DNA from: JAFDVJ01 sp964487505
GTDB lineage: Bacteria; Acidobacteriota; Blastocatellia; Pyrinomonadales; Pyrinomonadaceae
Assembly: GCA_964487505.1 (NCBI GenBank)
Contig: CAZARD010000006.1
Coordinates: 12,892 to 76,891 of the forward strand
Direction of reading: 5' to 3'
DNA: 64,000 bases
In this document: positions 1 through 8,642 of the stretch, in pieces
Layout of the letters: every line of letters begins with the position of its first letter
Numbering within the stretch: position 1 is the stretch's first letter
Position numbers and translations under genes: made by a program
The notes under the pieces: model-generated
Seen by the model: the letters and a program-made list of their open reading frames with translations, nothing else
Databases searched by the model: none
Told to the model about the DNA's origin: nothing

Positions 1-135
1 AACAGTGCGATATGTCGTGAGCGAACGTCAGGAATGAGGTAGCCATCGGCGCGTCTATTTCTTGGCCCAATTTTATAGCCGATGGGCAGGGGGTACATTG
101 AGCAACAATAGTAAATTTTCCTTGGGGCGGAAATA

Positions 136-747
136 CTAGAAGTCCTTAACCAGAAAGACAACGTGGCGTCGCCCTAGGCTCGACTTGTTGGCGGCTCGAT
201 ACTGGAAATACTCGGTAGTTAGTCTGTTGAACGGGTAGTTGGCCGGACCGCCATCCAACCCGAACCAACGTCCTTTCTGATCCTGAACAACTTCGTAGTT
301 ATTTGTTTTGATATGAACCAAAGTGCCAGGGACGATCAGTTGAATGCCCCAAGACCAACCCTTCGGGACTTGTATCACAGACGACCACTCCTCGACCAAG
401 GGACCGTCAACTATATCTTTAATCGACTTGTCCCATCCTTCGTGATTCCACACAATTGGATTGGCGTCATCCGGGGTGGTCTCCGGTGGCCAGGAGCTTC
501 CGGGCGCGGGCGGTTCAGCTGCTTTTGCGATTGGGGAGGATGGGGCCGGAGATTTTCGTACTGGCGGTGCAGTGTTGGAACTGTTTCTAAGCGTAACCGT
601 TTTAACTGGCGGTGGCGGCGTTTGAGGATCGCCTAGTAAACTCATCACGGCGGAAAAGGCGACCAAAATAAGTAAGCCGCCACCCGAAAGTAAGACAATT
701 CCTGAGGTTTTGATGTGCATCAACGAGCCAAAACTTTCTCGCCGCAT
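136..747 (-). CDS. Membrane-anchored hypothetical protein, proline-rich linker
   Basis: Function not recognised. The 203-residue product has a hydrophobic segment at about residues 15-37, then a Pro/Ala/Ser-rich linker (about 42-90) and a globular C-terminal part of about 110 residues rich in Trp, Gly and Tyr. This is the layout of an inner-membrane-anchored periplasmic protein. Met10 (position 720) is an equally good start; neither candidate has a clear ribosome-binding site. It lies at the left edge of the integrated element next to the serine recombinase, so it is probably cargo. Confidence 0.6.
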   Translation of the reverse strand: MRRESFGSLMHIKTSGIVLLSGGGLLILVAFSAVMSLLGDPQTPPPPVKTVTLRNSSNTAPPVRKSPAPSSPIAKAAEPPAPGSSWPPETTPDDANPIVWNHEGWDKSIKDIVDGPLVEEWSSVIQVPKGWSWGIQLIVPGTLVHIKTNNYEVVQDQKGRWFGLDGGPANYPFNRLTTEYFQYRAANKSSLGRRHVVFLVKDF

Positions 748-854
748 GAGAAATCGGCGGGTCGATTATAGCTTCGGTCAATCCAAATCGTGAAACGCTC
801 GTGCTATTTTTTAGGCGGATGTATGTCGCGAGCGAACGGCTCTTGCCCTTACCT

Positions 855-1424
855 TTACATTTGGAGCGCCCGACTGACAGACGTTCGTCCTATCCGTAGC
901 TTCTTCGCAATCGCGGAATTGGTGAGGCCCGAATTCTTTAGACGCCTGATTTCGTTACTTTTAAGTGACGCTGTTGCGGGCCGTCCATGTGGCTTTCCTT
1001 TCGACCTCGCGTGAGCAATTCCGGCCTTCACTCGCTCTCGGAGAATATCGCGCTCGAATTCGGCGAAGACGGCGAGCATTCCGGAGAGGGCTTTTCCGGC
1101 TGGAGTTGTCAGATCGAAGGCTTCGGTTAGGGATACGAATCCGACGCCTGTATCGGTTAGTTCGCGGATCGAGCCGATTAGATCGGCAACGGAGCGGCCC
1201 CAGCGGTCTAGGCGCCAGACTAGGATCGCGTCCACATCGCGGCGGCGGGCGGCTTTTAGGATGGCTTCGCGTTTGGGATGGGTTTTGGCTCCCGATCCTA
1301 TCTCTTGGACTTCATAGGCGATCTTCCATCCTCGCTTCTTGGCGTAGCCACGCATCGCCTTCAACTGCATTGGAAGCGTTTGCTGATCGTGCGTCGAGAC
1401 GCGGGCGTAGAGGGCTACTTGCAA
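855..1424 (-). CDS. Serine recombinase (resolvase/invertase family)
   Basis: Site-specific DNA recombinase of the small serine resolvase/invertase class, 189 aa. The N-terminal catalytic domain begins with YARVSTHDQ, where Ser10 is the expected nucleophile. It continues with the conserved LVWRLDRWGRS segment and an EFERDILRERVKAGI helix that corresponds to the long E helix. A short C-terminal helix-turn-helix (about residues 150-187) would bind DNA. The start appears to be TTG. Family members resolve cointegrates, invert segments or resolve plasmid multimers, which fits the plasmid-like element here. It is too small to be a large serine integrase, so it probably did not insert the whole element. 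Confidence 0.9.
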   Translation of the reverse strand: MQVALYARVSTHDQQTLPMQLKAMRGYAKKRGWKIAYEVQEIGSGAKTHPKREAILKAARRRDVDAILVWRLDRWGRSVADLIGSIRELTDTGVGFVSLTEAFDLTTPAGKALSGMLAVFAEFERDILRERVKAGIAHARSKGKPHGRPATASLKSNEIRRLKNSGLTNSAIAKKLRIGRTSVSRALQM

Positions 1425-1580
1425 GGGTGTCCAAAAAGGTAGGCTGGATCGGCGGCTAGAAGCGCTGATTTTTGAGGCTCCTGCCTAGTATAGCTGAGCC
1501 TGCCCAAAAACAGTAGTTATTGGACAGGTGCGTTCCGGGTAGCTAGGATTAGGGGGTCGAGAACCTACCATTAAACTGCC

Positions 1581-1835
1581 GTGAAAAATACGTCACAACC
1601 AACCCTGTCGATTGAACGGATCAAGCTAGAGCCGGGCGTTGAGGATGGCTGGGTTTGCCTGTGCGGAAACACGCCCGCCGACGACGGCTTCTATCCATGC
1701 GACCAGCAGGGGAATGAGATCGAGCCGGTCGAAGGATGGAATAACCTTTACGTCTGTTTCCAGTGTGGGCGGATTATCAATCAAAACAATCTTAAGGTTG
1801 TGGGTCGCAATCCGCATCCTAAGCCTTTGGTCTAA
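1581..1835 (+). CDS. Small zinc-ribbon-like hypothetical protein
   Basis: An 84-residue soluble protein of unknown function. It has two cysteine pairs, CLCG at about residue 27 and CFQC at about residue 59, separated by an acidic stretch. The spacing is consistent with a single zinc ribbon. A third region (DGFYPCD) adds another Cys. Its location between a recombinase and a cation transporter in the integrated element suggests mobile-element cargo. No signal peptide is visible. Confidence 0.6.
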   Translation: MKNTSQPTLSIERIKLEPGVEDGWVCLCGNTPADDGFYPCDQQGNEIEPVEGWNNLYVCFQCGRIINQNNLKVVGRNPHPKPLV

Positions 1836-1951
1836 TAATCCGAGGGTGCGTCTCCCACGCGGCGTTTGAGCGGCGGTAGATTTGCGATTCTACCTATCGC
1901 AGACAATTGGAAGGAATAGAACGCTCTGCGGTATTCTGGATAGGTATTGTT

Positions 1952-2566
1952 ATGGGTGATTGTTGCGACAAAGACGATGTGATCTGCGATCTGCGAGATA
2001 GGCAGAGTTCGACGTTGAAGATCGTGCTTGGGATCAACGTCGCGATGTTTGTCGCGGGGATCGTTGCGGGCATCTATGCTGGGTCGAGTGCTTTGTTGTC
2101 CGATTCGCTCGATAACTTGGGAGATGCAATGACGTACGGACTGAGCCTTTACGTTGTTTATAAATCGTCTCAGGCGAAGGCACAGGTCGCTTTTTTCAAA
2201 GGTGGTTTGATATTGCTTGCGGCGCTCGTCGTTCTCGGGCAGGTGATCTACAAACTCATTGTTCCGACGGTTCCGATCTTTGAAATAATGGGCTTGGTTA
2301 GCGTGCTGGCACTCGTGGGAAATTCGATCTGCCTCTATTTGCTGACGCGGCACAAAACGGATGATGTGAATATGAGTTCGGTGTGGGAATGTTCGCGTAA
2401 CGATATTGCGTCGAATATCTCGGTGTTTGTAGCGGCTGGTGCGGTTTGGTTCACGCAATCGGGCTGGCCTGACATTATCATAGCTCTTGCTTTGGTCGTG
2501 CTGTTCCTGCGTTCGGCCTTCCGCGTCTTTTCAAACGCAAATCGTGTAATTAGAACCGCCTCGTAA
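1952..2566 (+). CDS. Cation diffusion facilitator-type transporter, short form
   Basis: Inner-membrane transporter of about 204 residues with six predicted membrane helices and no C-terminal cytoplasmic metal-sensing domain. Helix 2 carries SDSLDNLGD, where the canonical HxxxD of the CDF site is replaced by DxxxD. Helix 5 has RNDIASNIS at the equivalent place. A CCDKDD motif near the N-terminus could bind thiophilic metal. The ATG at 1952 is preferred over an upstream in-frame start because homologues begin near it. The gene converges on the metal-efflux operon across a strong shared terminator. The substrate is probably a divalent metal, but which one cannot be read from the sequence. Confidence 0.8.
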   Translation: MGDCCDKDDVICDLRDRQSSTLKIVLGINVAMFVAGIVAGIYAGSSALLSDSLDNLGDAMTYGLSLYVVYKSSQAKAQVAFFKGGLILLAALVVLGQVIYKLIVPTVPIFEIMGLVSVLALVGNSICLYLLTRHKTDDVNMSSVWECSRNDIASNISVFVAAGAVWFTQSGWPDIIIALALVVLFLRSAFRVFSNANRVIRTAS

Positions 2567-2571
2567 ATAAG

Positions 2572-2606
2572 AAGGCCTCGTCTGTTGTCAGACGAAGCCT
2601 TTTTTC
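2572..2606. terminator. Rho-independent terminator between convergent genes
   Basis: A 13-bp stem with one mismatch (arms 2572-2584 and 2589-2601), a TTGT loop and a run of T on the plus strand. It ends the plus-strand cation transporter gene. On the minus strand the T tract is weaker, but the hairpin could also stop the metal operon, whose last stop codon is at 2623. Confidence 0.85.
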
Positions 2607-2622
2607 GCGATCTAAAGATTAG

Positions 2623-2994
2623 TTAGACAGCGGGTGTGTCTTTCTTTTCCTTGTCTTTTTTACAGCAAGAGCAACAACAACCATCGCCCTGAACAAAAAC
2701 CACGTTCTTCATTTCGGGACTGTCGGTCGCAGGCTTCTCTTTCGCTTTGTCTGTGGCATCGCCTTTCTTCTTCATCGGGCATGAATCGCCTTTACAGCAG
2801 TCGCAGGTATCACAACACGAGGCCGTTTCTTTGCTCGATGGGTCTTTCTTTTTCATCGGGCATGAATCGCCACTGCAACAACAGCAAGAGATTGATGTCG
2901 AGGACGAAAGAGTTGTTCTAGTGAATGCAAAAGCCGCGATAGATAGTCCGAAAACCATCAATGCCGCAATTGCGAGTATCATTTTCTTTTTCAT
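2623..2994 (-). CDS. Secreted cysteine-rich putative metal-binding protein
   Basis: A 123-residue protein with an N-terminal signal peptide (MKKK, then a hydrophobic stretch to about residue 23). The mature part holds 16 cysteines: CCCC, CC and CCC clusters, plus two copies of GDSCPMKKK, each preceded by paired Cys. The lysine-rich linkers have few hydrophobic residues, so the protein is probably unfolded without metal. It is the last gene of the minus-strand metal-efflux operon. A periplasmic or extracellular metallothionein-like sponge or metallochaperone for Cd, Zn, Cu or similar is a reasonable inference. I recognise no named family. Confidence 0.75.
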   Translation of the reverse strand: MKKKMILAIAALMVFGLSIAAFAFTRTTLSSSTSISCCCCSGDSCPMKKKDPSSKETASCCDTCDCCKGDSCPMKKKGDATDKAKEKPATDSPEMKNVVFVQGDGCCCSCCKKDKEKKDTPAV

Positions 2995-3080
2995 TGTCTT
3001 AATTCCTTATCCTTTAGAAATTATTAGTGCCACCAAACGCAAATATGTGTTCGGCATTAAATTGAGACGCTAATCTGTTT

Positions 3081-3509
3081 CTAAATCCGAAAGACACAGT
3101 TCTTAATGAAAGTTCCGTGTCTATCTGGCACCCGCGATTGGAACGCCGGGAATGTAGGTGAAGAATTTGAGGGGCGTTGAAGCTTGAATCTTACGGCGAT
3201 AGATTTCGGCGTTATCGCCATCTGTTTTTGCGTCTGCTCGATCTTCCGAGCCTTGTCAAAAACGACCGGCAAGAACGCGCAACAATCCACGCTATTTTCT
3301 TGGTTCAATCCGACAACGGAAGTAATTTCAGTCGCCTTTTTCGCCTTGTCGCAATGCTCGGACAACTTTGCCAAAGGGCAAGATTCCGCAGCCATCGCAT
3401 TCGCATTCATCGTCTGACAGCACAGCAAGAAAACAACTCCGCTCAGCCATAAGGCCATGAATCCAGCGAGGCTTCTTTGCGCGATCTTTTTTACGGTTTT
3501 AGCTGTCAT
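3081..3509 (-). CDS. Secreted Cys-containing hypothetical protein of metal operon
   Basis: About 142 residues from the ATG at 3509; an in-frame upstream start at 3548 adds an unlikely polar extension. It has an N-terminal hydrophobic signal segment (about residues 15-35) ending in CCQTMNANA. The mature chain has Cys-Pro and Cys-Cys motifs (SCPLAKLSEHCDKAKK and SVDCCAFLP) and a basic C-terminal half. It lies between DUF3703 and the Cys-rich protein in the metal-efflux operon. The paired cysteines and the context suggest a periplasmic metal-handling role, but no family was recognised. Confidence 0.65.
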   Translation of the reverse strand: MTAKTVKKIAQRSLAGFMALWLSGVVFLLCCQTMNANAMAAESCPLAKLSEHCDKAKKATEITSVVGLNQENSVDCCAFLPVVFDKARKIEQTQKQMAITPKSIAVRFKLQRPSNSSPTFPAFQSRVPDRHGTFIKNCVFRI

Positions 3510-3561
3510 GCGAACTATCCTAATAGTATCACGGAACGCAAATATCAAACGTTTTGATTTG

Positions 3562-3921
3562 CTAACGTGCTGTGTCGAGAATCTTCTTCAAATCGTCGGG
3601 AACCGGCATCGGCTTGAAAAACCATACGTTCGCTCCACCGGTGTTTCCAGCCGGATAAATGCCGAACGGCGTTTTCGTCGAAGCCCCGATGATTCGCACG
3701 ATCTGTCCCCAAATCTCACGCGGTGAACGTTGCTTGATCGCAAATTTCAACATTCGCCAATGGACGCGAGTGTGCTGTACGGTCGAAGCCTGACCGAGAA
3801 CGTGTGCCCGTTCGAGGTGATGGAATGCCAGATGTAAATCTCCGCTCGATTCGAACGAACTTGCTAATGCTAACTCGTTGGCTATTGCGGCGCTTAAATC
3901 GTGACTATTTTTCTCCTTCAT
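3562..3921 (-). CDS. DUF3703 family protein
   Basis: Soluble protein of about 119 residues. The HLAFHHLERAHVLGQ and HTRVHWRML motifs are characteristic of DUF3703, a family with conserved histidines commonly found beside Czc-type cation efflux genes. The ATG at 3921 is chosen because an AAGGAGG ribosome-binding site lies about 6 nt upstream; the in-frame TTG at 3936 has none. The start region overlaps the end of the 56-codon membrane peptide gene, which implies translational coupling. Its biochemical function is unknown, and the His-rich motifs would suit metal binding. Confidence 0.85.
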   Translation of the reverse strand: MKEKNSHDLSAAIANELALASSFESSGDLHLAFHHLERAHVLGQASTVQHTRVHWRMLKFAIKQRSPREIWGQIVRIIGASTKTPFGIYPAGNTGGANVWFFKPMPVPDDLKKILDTAR

Positions 3922-4075
3922 TCGCTCCTCCTTCAATTCTCCTCTTTCGCTCCGACCGGCGTCCGATCAAAAAACCTATTCCGAGCAATAGCGCAATGAT
4001 CACCACGCTACACAGAATGAAAAGTATAAGCTGATGTTGCGTAAAAAGATGAAAAAAGTCTGCTTCTTGTTCCAT
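3905..4075 (-). CDS. Small single-span membrane protein (56 aa)
   Basis: A short open frame between czcD and DUF3703. It starts at the ATG at 4075 and stops with TAG at 3905. The product begins MEQEADFFHLF and has one strong membrane span (about residues 16-38, rich in Ile, Leu and Val) followed by a basic tail GRRSERKRR. The DUF3703 ribosome-binding site lies inside its last codons, so the two are probably coupled. It may be an accessory subunit of the CzcD or CzcA transporter. That role is inferred only from position and topology. Confidence 0.6.
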   Translation of the reverse strand: MEQEADFFHLFTQHQLILFILCSVVIIALLLGIGFLIGRRSERKRRIEGGANEGEK

Positions 4076-4084
4076 ACATTCGTG

Positions 4085-4981
4085 TTAAAGATGAGCTTCG
4101 TGACACGCAAAGTCCTCGCGCTCGGTCTGGGCTGTTACATGGGCGATTTTAAATTCGCTCGTGCACGATCCGTGGATGCGTTGTAAAACGTCGTCGTGTT
4201 CGGCTCCGGCTGCTAAGACAGCGTGGACACTTAGAGCATTTACGCCCGAGGTAAGCGACCAAACGTGTAGATCGTGAATCTCGGCGACGCCATCGAGTTT
4301 AGACAGCGTTTCACGCAAAGCAGCTATATTTACGTCCGAAGGTGTCCCTTCTAGCAAAACGGCAACGGCGTCTTTCAGCAATGCCCAAGTTCGCGGCAAA
4401 ATGAATAGACCGATGCCCGCCGAAATCAACGGATCGGCGTAGTACCAACCCGTCGTAAGCATTATTACACCCGCGATTATGACGCCGACCGATGTGAGCA
4501 TGTCCGACAGAACTTCGAAATACGCGCCTTTCATATTGAGACTTTCTTTCGAGCCGGAACGCAAGATAAACACGCCAGTGATATTGATCACTAGACCAAC
4601 CGCCGCAACCGCGAGCATTCCGGCGCTCTGTACCTCAGGCGGATTACGGAATCGTTCGTAGGCTTCGTACAGGATATAGAGCGAGATAAAGATCAGGACG
4701 ACGGCATTTGTGAGGGCCGCAAGGATTTCAACTCGATAGTAGCCGTAGGTGCGTTCCGGCGAAGCGGGTTTTTCGGCAAACCAAATGGCAAGTAACGCCA
4801 GCCCGACGCCCGCAACGTCCGTCAACATATGTCCGGCGTCTGCAAGTAGAGCCAAGCTGCCAGTCCAAAAGCCGCCGATCACCTCAACAATCAAATAGAA
4901 GAACGTCAGGCAAAAGACGATCATTAGCGGCTTTTTGTTCCTGCCCGCCGCCGATATTTCGTGTGAATGGCCGTGTCCCAT
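4085..4981 (-). CDS. czcD: CzcD-type cation diffusion facilitator
   Basis: Inner-membrane proton/cation antiporter of 298 aa that exports Zn, Cd, Co or similar ions from the cytoplasm. It starts with a His-rich MGHGHSHE tail. Six membrane helices follow, with LLADAGHMLTD in helix 2 (the HxxxD half of the transport site). Helix 5 has YFEVLSDML, where the usual His is Glu (ExxxD). The C-terminal cytoplasmic ferredoxin-like domain holds IHDLHVWSL. Its place in the czc operon suggests that it delivers ions to the periplasm for CzcCBA to expel. The Glu substitution may alter metal preference. Confidence 0.93.
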   Translation of the reverse strand: MGHGHSHEISAAGRNKKPLMIVFCLTFFYLIVEVIGGFWTGSLALLADAGHMLTDVAGVGLALLAIWFAEKPASPERTYGYYRVEILAALTNAVVLIFISLYILYEAYERFRNPPEVQSAGMLAVAAVGLVINITGVFILRSGSKESLNMKGAYFEVLSDMLTSVGVIIAGVIMLTTGWYYADPLISAGIGLFILPRTWALLKDAVAVLLEGTPSDVNIAALRETLSKLDGVAEIHDLHVWSLTSGVNALSVHAVLAAGAEHDDVLQRIHGSCTSEFKIAHVTAQTEREDFACHEAHL

Positions 4982-4996
4982 AAGATTTTCCTTTCG

Positions 4997-5203
4997 TCAG
5001 AATCTATACCTTCGCCTGTCACGTCGCTTTTCGGCTTTCGCTCGTCCGAGTCGTTTGTAGCGGCGAACAATTTTCTCACTCGGATGAGTTTTTATGCCTC
5101 GTTTATTCAAATAGACCATTAGCCAAAACAGTCCCAAAAGAACCCCCGTGCCGATCACGGCACCGAAAAATATCTGAATTTGATTTTCGGATGACATCAC
5201 CAT
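4997..5203 (-). CDS. Small single-span membrane protein with basic tail
   Basis: About 68 residues from the ATG at 5203, which lies four bases after the stop of the P-II-like gene. There is one hydrophobic span (FFGAVIGTGVLLGLFWLMVY) and a very basic C-terminal tail (RRYKRLGRAKAEKRRDRRR) predicted to sit in the cytoplasm. It lies between the P-II-like gene and czcD. Function is unknown. Topology and context suggest an accessory or regulatory partner of the efflux pump. Confidence 0.65.
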   Translation of the reverse strand: MVMSSENQIQIFFGAVIGTGVLLGLFWLMVYLNKRGIKTHPSEKIVRRYKRLGRAKAEKRRDRRRYRF

Positions 5204-5207
5204 CGGT

Positions 5208-5507
5208 TCAAATGTGGAAACCGCTGTCAATCGGTAGAGTTAGGATTATGCCGTCGCCCCTCCTGCCGGTGTGAGCAGTTCGGCATAACTCAGCCACGAT
5301 TAGCGGGGCCATATCGTCGTTGGCTGCGATCATCATCTGCTTACCGGCTCTCATCGGATCGGCCGCGCTCGAATATCTTCCGGCACCAGGACGGCCGAAG
5401 CCTTCGGAATCGGAGATCGTAACGCCGGGAAAACCTTCGATCTCCTCCAGTCCGGCAATGATCCTGTCCAGCATCGAGGGCCGAACAACCGCAATTATCA
5501 ATTTCAT
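5208..5507 (-). CDS. P-II-like signalling protein linked to metal efflux
   Basis: A 99-residue protein with the P-II/GlnB fold signature: an N-terminal strand MKLIIAVVRPSMLD, then EGFGRPG before the T-loop region, and HTGRRGDGIILTLPID (B-loop and final strand). The T-loop is short and lacks the uridylylation tyrosine context of GlnB. A P-II 'new group' has been described next to CusA/CzcA pumps, and this gene fits it. Its ATG overlaps the czcA stop by four bases (ATGA), so it is translated with the pump. It probably senses a nucleotide or metal and modulates efflux, which is inference. Confidence 0.85.
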   Translation of the reverse strand: MKLIIAVVRPSMLDRIIAGLEEIEGFPGVTISDSEGFGRPGAGRYSSAADPMRAGKQMMIAANDDMAPLIVAELCRTAHTGRRGDGIILTLPIDSGFHI

Positions 5508-8500
5508 ATTTCAATATCTCCTCTCACGTCGATATCGTCGTCCTTCTCGATCCATGCGTAGAGCGTCGGCAAGATCAGCAATGTAAGTAGCGTGGAAGTA
5601 ATCAATCCTCCGATCACAACCGTCGCCAATGGACGTTGTACTTCCGCACCCGCTGACGTTGCGATTGCCATCGGGATAAATCCAAGACTAGCCACTAGAG
5701 CCGTCATTAACACTGGCCGAAGCCGGGTTTCAGCACCTTCCCGTACCGCTTCTAAAACGGTCTTTCCTTCCTCTCGCAAATGATTGATAAAACTTACCAT
5801 CACGACGCCGTTTAGGACTGCGACACCAAACAGGGCGATAAAGCCGACACCAGCCGATATTGAAAACGGCATGCCTCGCAACGCTAACGCAATAACGCCA
5901 CCGACAATGGCGAACGGGATGCCGGTGTAGATCAGGAACGCTTGCTTTATCGAGCCAAACGTCGTGTATAGCAAAATAAAGATTAGAAACAGCGCTATTG
6001 GTACAACTATCGAAAGTCTCGCGGATGCCCGTTCCAGATTTTCGAAAGTTCCGCCCCATTTCAAATAATAGCCCGGCGGAAGCCGAACGTCTTTCTCGAT
6101 CTTCGCCTGAGCTTCCTCGACAAACGAGCCAATATCACGACCGCGGACATTTAGCTCGACACCGATCCGGCGACGGGTGTCCTCCCGGGTTATTTGCGCG
6201 GCACCTTCGGCAACCTTGATCTCTGCAACCTGCGAGAGAGGAACACGGGAACCATTTGATGCCGTCAATACCAGATTGCGGATCGTATCGACCGTTGCAC
6301 CCGAATCTTCGTTTAGCCTGACGACGAGATTGAAACGCTGTTCGCCTTCATAGACCTGTCCGGCCTCTTTTCCGGCAACTACCGATTCCACAAGATCGTT
6401 AACGTCCTCAACATTCAAACCGTATCGGGCGATAGCCGCACGGTCGGGCTTGATCTGTAGCTGCGGCAAACCGGAAGTCGCCTCTGCCTTCACGTCCTCG
6501 GCACCCGAAACCGATTGAACAACCTTCACAATCTCATCCGCCTTGTCCTTGAGTACGTCAAGATCGTCGCCATAGACCTTGATTGCAACGTCGCTTCGGA
6601 CACCTGAAATCAGCTCGGCTACGCGAAGCTCGATCGGCTGAGAAAAACTGACGATCGCCGACGGAACTTTTTCTTCGAGTGCCTCGGACATTTTTTCGAT
6701 TAGAACAGTTTTGTCAGTTGTCGTTTTCCATTCGCTGTGAGGTTTTAGCCCGACATACAGATCCGAAAAATCGACACTCATTGGATCGGTTGCAACTTCG
6801 GCACGTCCGGTTTTTGAAATAACGGTACGGACCTCGGGAAATTCCATCAATGTCCTTTCAACCTCGGTGGTCGTCCTAATGGACTGTTCGAGCGAAACAC
6901 TCGGCAACTGCTGAACTTGAACCGCAAGGTCACCTTCGTCCAGTCGCGGGATAAACTCAGAACCAAGAAACGGGAAAATGGATGCGGATAAGATAACCAA
7001 AACGACGGCGATGGCCAAAGCCTGTGGGCGATATGTCGCTATAAAGTTGAACGCTGGTTTGTAGATTTGCTTCGCCCAGCGAATTACAAAACTCTCCTTT
7101 TCTGAAACCTTGCCCTTCAACACGAAGGTCAGCATCGCCGGAACGAAAGTAAGCGAGAGTATCAGCGAACCTAACAGAGCAAAGATCACAGTGAGCGCCA
7201 TTGGCACAAACATTTTGCCCTCTATCCCGCGAAGACTTAGTATCGGCAGATAGACAATTGCGATAATCCCTACCGCGAAAACGACCGGCCTCGCAACTTC
7301 GAGACACGCTTCGAGTATTGTTCGTTCTGGCGGTTCGCGAGAATTCTCATGCTGGGCTTCTGCCCGCCGTCGCACAGCGTTTTCAACCATCACCACGGCC
7401 CCGTCAACGATAAGCCCGAAGTCCAATGCTCCGAGACTCATCAAATTGCCGGACACGTTAAAGAACCGCATCAGGATCGCCGCAAATAGCATGGATAGCG
7501 GAATGATCGTCGCGACGAGCAATGCCCCGCGCCAATTCCCTAGTAGTAGCAATAGGACGACAATGACGAGGATCGCTCCTTCGATCAGGTTTGTTTGAAC
7601 GGTTGCGATGGCACGGTCGATCAGTTCGGTTCGGTCATAGAATGGAACTAGTTCGACGCCTTTGGGCAAGGATTTTTTGACTTGCTCGACGCGCTCTTTG
7701 ACCGATTGAACGACTATGCGTGAGTTCTCGCCCTTGAGCATCAAAACGATACCCGCGACAATCTCACCCTTTCCGTCAGCGGTAACGGCACCTTGTCTCA
7801 CGGTCGAGCCTTCGACGATCTCCGCGACATCGCGAACGTAGACGGGAACACCTTCGTTTCCGGTCTTTACTACGATATTCCCAATCTCGTTGGGCTTTTC
7901 AATAAGGCCGATGCCTCGTAACAGATATTGCTCCGCGCCTTTTTCGATATAAGCTCCGCCGACGTTGGCATTGTTTCGGGATACCGCATTGTAAACGTCC
8001 CGTAGAGTAAGCCCGTATGACTGTAGTTTCTCCGGCGTAACCCTCACTTGATACTGCTTCTCGAAACCTCCGAAGCTGTTTATCTCGGTCGCCCCGGGGA
8101 CTCCGAGCAATTGACGGCGAACATTCCAGTCCTGAATAGTCCGTAACGCTTTTGCATCGTAACTTCCATCGGGAGATTTAAGCTCGTATTGATATATCTC
8201 GCCGAGTCCGGTCGATATCGGTCCCATCTCCGGGGAACCGATAGACGAGGGAATTTGTTCGCGAGCCTGTGACAATCTTTCCAGAACCAATTGCCTCGCG
8301 AAATACGTATCAATTGAATCATCGAAAACGACTGTGACAGCCGACAGACCAAACTTGGAAACAGAACGTATTTCCTCAACGTCCGGCAACCCCGACATTG
8401 CAACCTCAACAGGAAACGTAACCTGTCGTTCCATTTCGAGAGGAGCCAAAGACGGCGCCGCTGTAAGGACTTGAACCTGAACGTTTGTTACGTCGGGAAC

Positions 8501-8614
8501 CGCATCGATAGGAAGATTCAAAAGGCTGTACGCCCCTCCCGCCGCCATTATCGCCACAAGTAGCAAAACGATAAGCCGGTTAGCGACGGAAAAGCGGATT
8601 AGTGCGTTGATCAT
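5504..8614 (-). CDS. czcA: CzcA-family heavy-metal RND efflux pump
   Basis: Inner-membrane resistance-nodulation-division pump of 1036 aa, the normal length for the heavy-metal subfamily. It uses the proton gradient to drive metal cations out through CzcB and CzcC. Helix 4 carries LGALDFGLIVDGAVVMVEN, the form seen in Co/Zn/Cd (CzcA) and Ni pumps rather than in CusA. Two large periplasmic porter regions lie between TM1-TM2 and TM7-TM8. It is the third gene of czcC-czcB-czcA and overlaps the P-II-like gene. Cognate metals are probably Zn, Cd and Co; the exact set is not readable. Confidence 0.95.
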   Translation of the reverse strand: MINALIRFSVANRLIVLLLVAIMAAGGAYSLLNLPIDAVPDVTNVQVQVLTAAPSLAPLEMERQVTFPVEVAMSGLPDVEEIRSVSKFGLSAVTVVFDDSIDTYFARQLVLERLSQAREQIPSSIGSPEMGPISTGLGEIYQYELKSPDGSYDAKALRTIQDWNVRRQLLGVPGATEINSFGGFEKQYQVRVTPEKLQSYGLTLRDVYNAVSRNNANVGGAYIEKGAEQYLLRGIGLIEKPNEIGNIVVKTGNEGVPVYVRDVAEIVEGSTVRQGAVTADGKGEIVAGIVLMLKGENSRIVVQSVKERVEQVKKSLPKGVELVPFYDRTELIDRAIATVQTNLIEGAILVIVVLLLLLGNWRGALLVATIIPLSMLFAAILMRFFNVSGNLMSLGALDFGLIVDGAVVMVENAVRRRAEAQHENSREPPERTILEACLEVARPVVFAVGIIAIVYLPILSLRGIEGKMFVPMALTVIFALLGSLILSLTFVPAMLTFVLKGKVSEKESFVIRWAKQIYKPAFNFIATYRPQALAIAVVLVILSASIFPFLGSEFIPRLDEGDLAVQVQQLPSVSLEQSIRTTTEVERTLMEFPEVRTVISKTGRAEVATDPMSVDFSDLYVGLKPHSEWKTTTDKTVLIEKMSEALEEKVPSAIVSFSQPIELRVAELISGVRSDVAIKVYGDDLDVLKDKADEIVKVVQSVSGAEDVKAEATSGLPQLQIKPDRAAIARYGLNVEDVNDLVESVVAGKEAGQVYEGEQRFNLVVRLNEDSGATVDTIRNLVLTASNGSRVPLSQVAEIKVAEGAAQITREDTRRRIGVELNVRGRDIGSFVEEAQAKIEKDVRLPPGYYLKWGGTFENLERASARLSIVVPIALFLIFILLYTTFGSIKQAFLIYTGIPFAIVGGVIALALRGMPFSISAGVGFIALFGVAVLNGVVMVSFINHLREEGKTVLEAVREGAETRLRPVLMTALVASLGFIPMAIATSAGAEVQRPLATVVIGGLITSTLLTLLILPTLYAWIEKDDDIDVRGDIEI

Positions 8615-8642
8615 AATTTTGTTCTCGCTGACAAACTACCGA

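Noticed and set aside
855..1424. The serine recombinase as the enzyme that integrated the whole element
   Set aside because: It is a small resolvase/invertase, and the tRNA-end scar points to a tyrosine integrase outside the window.
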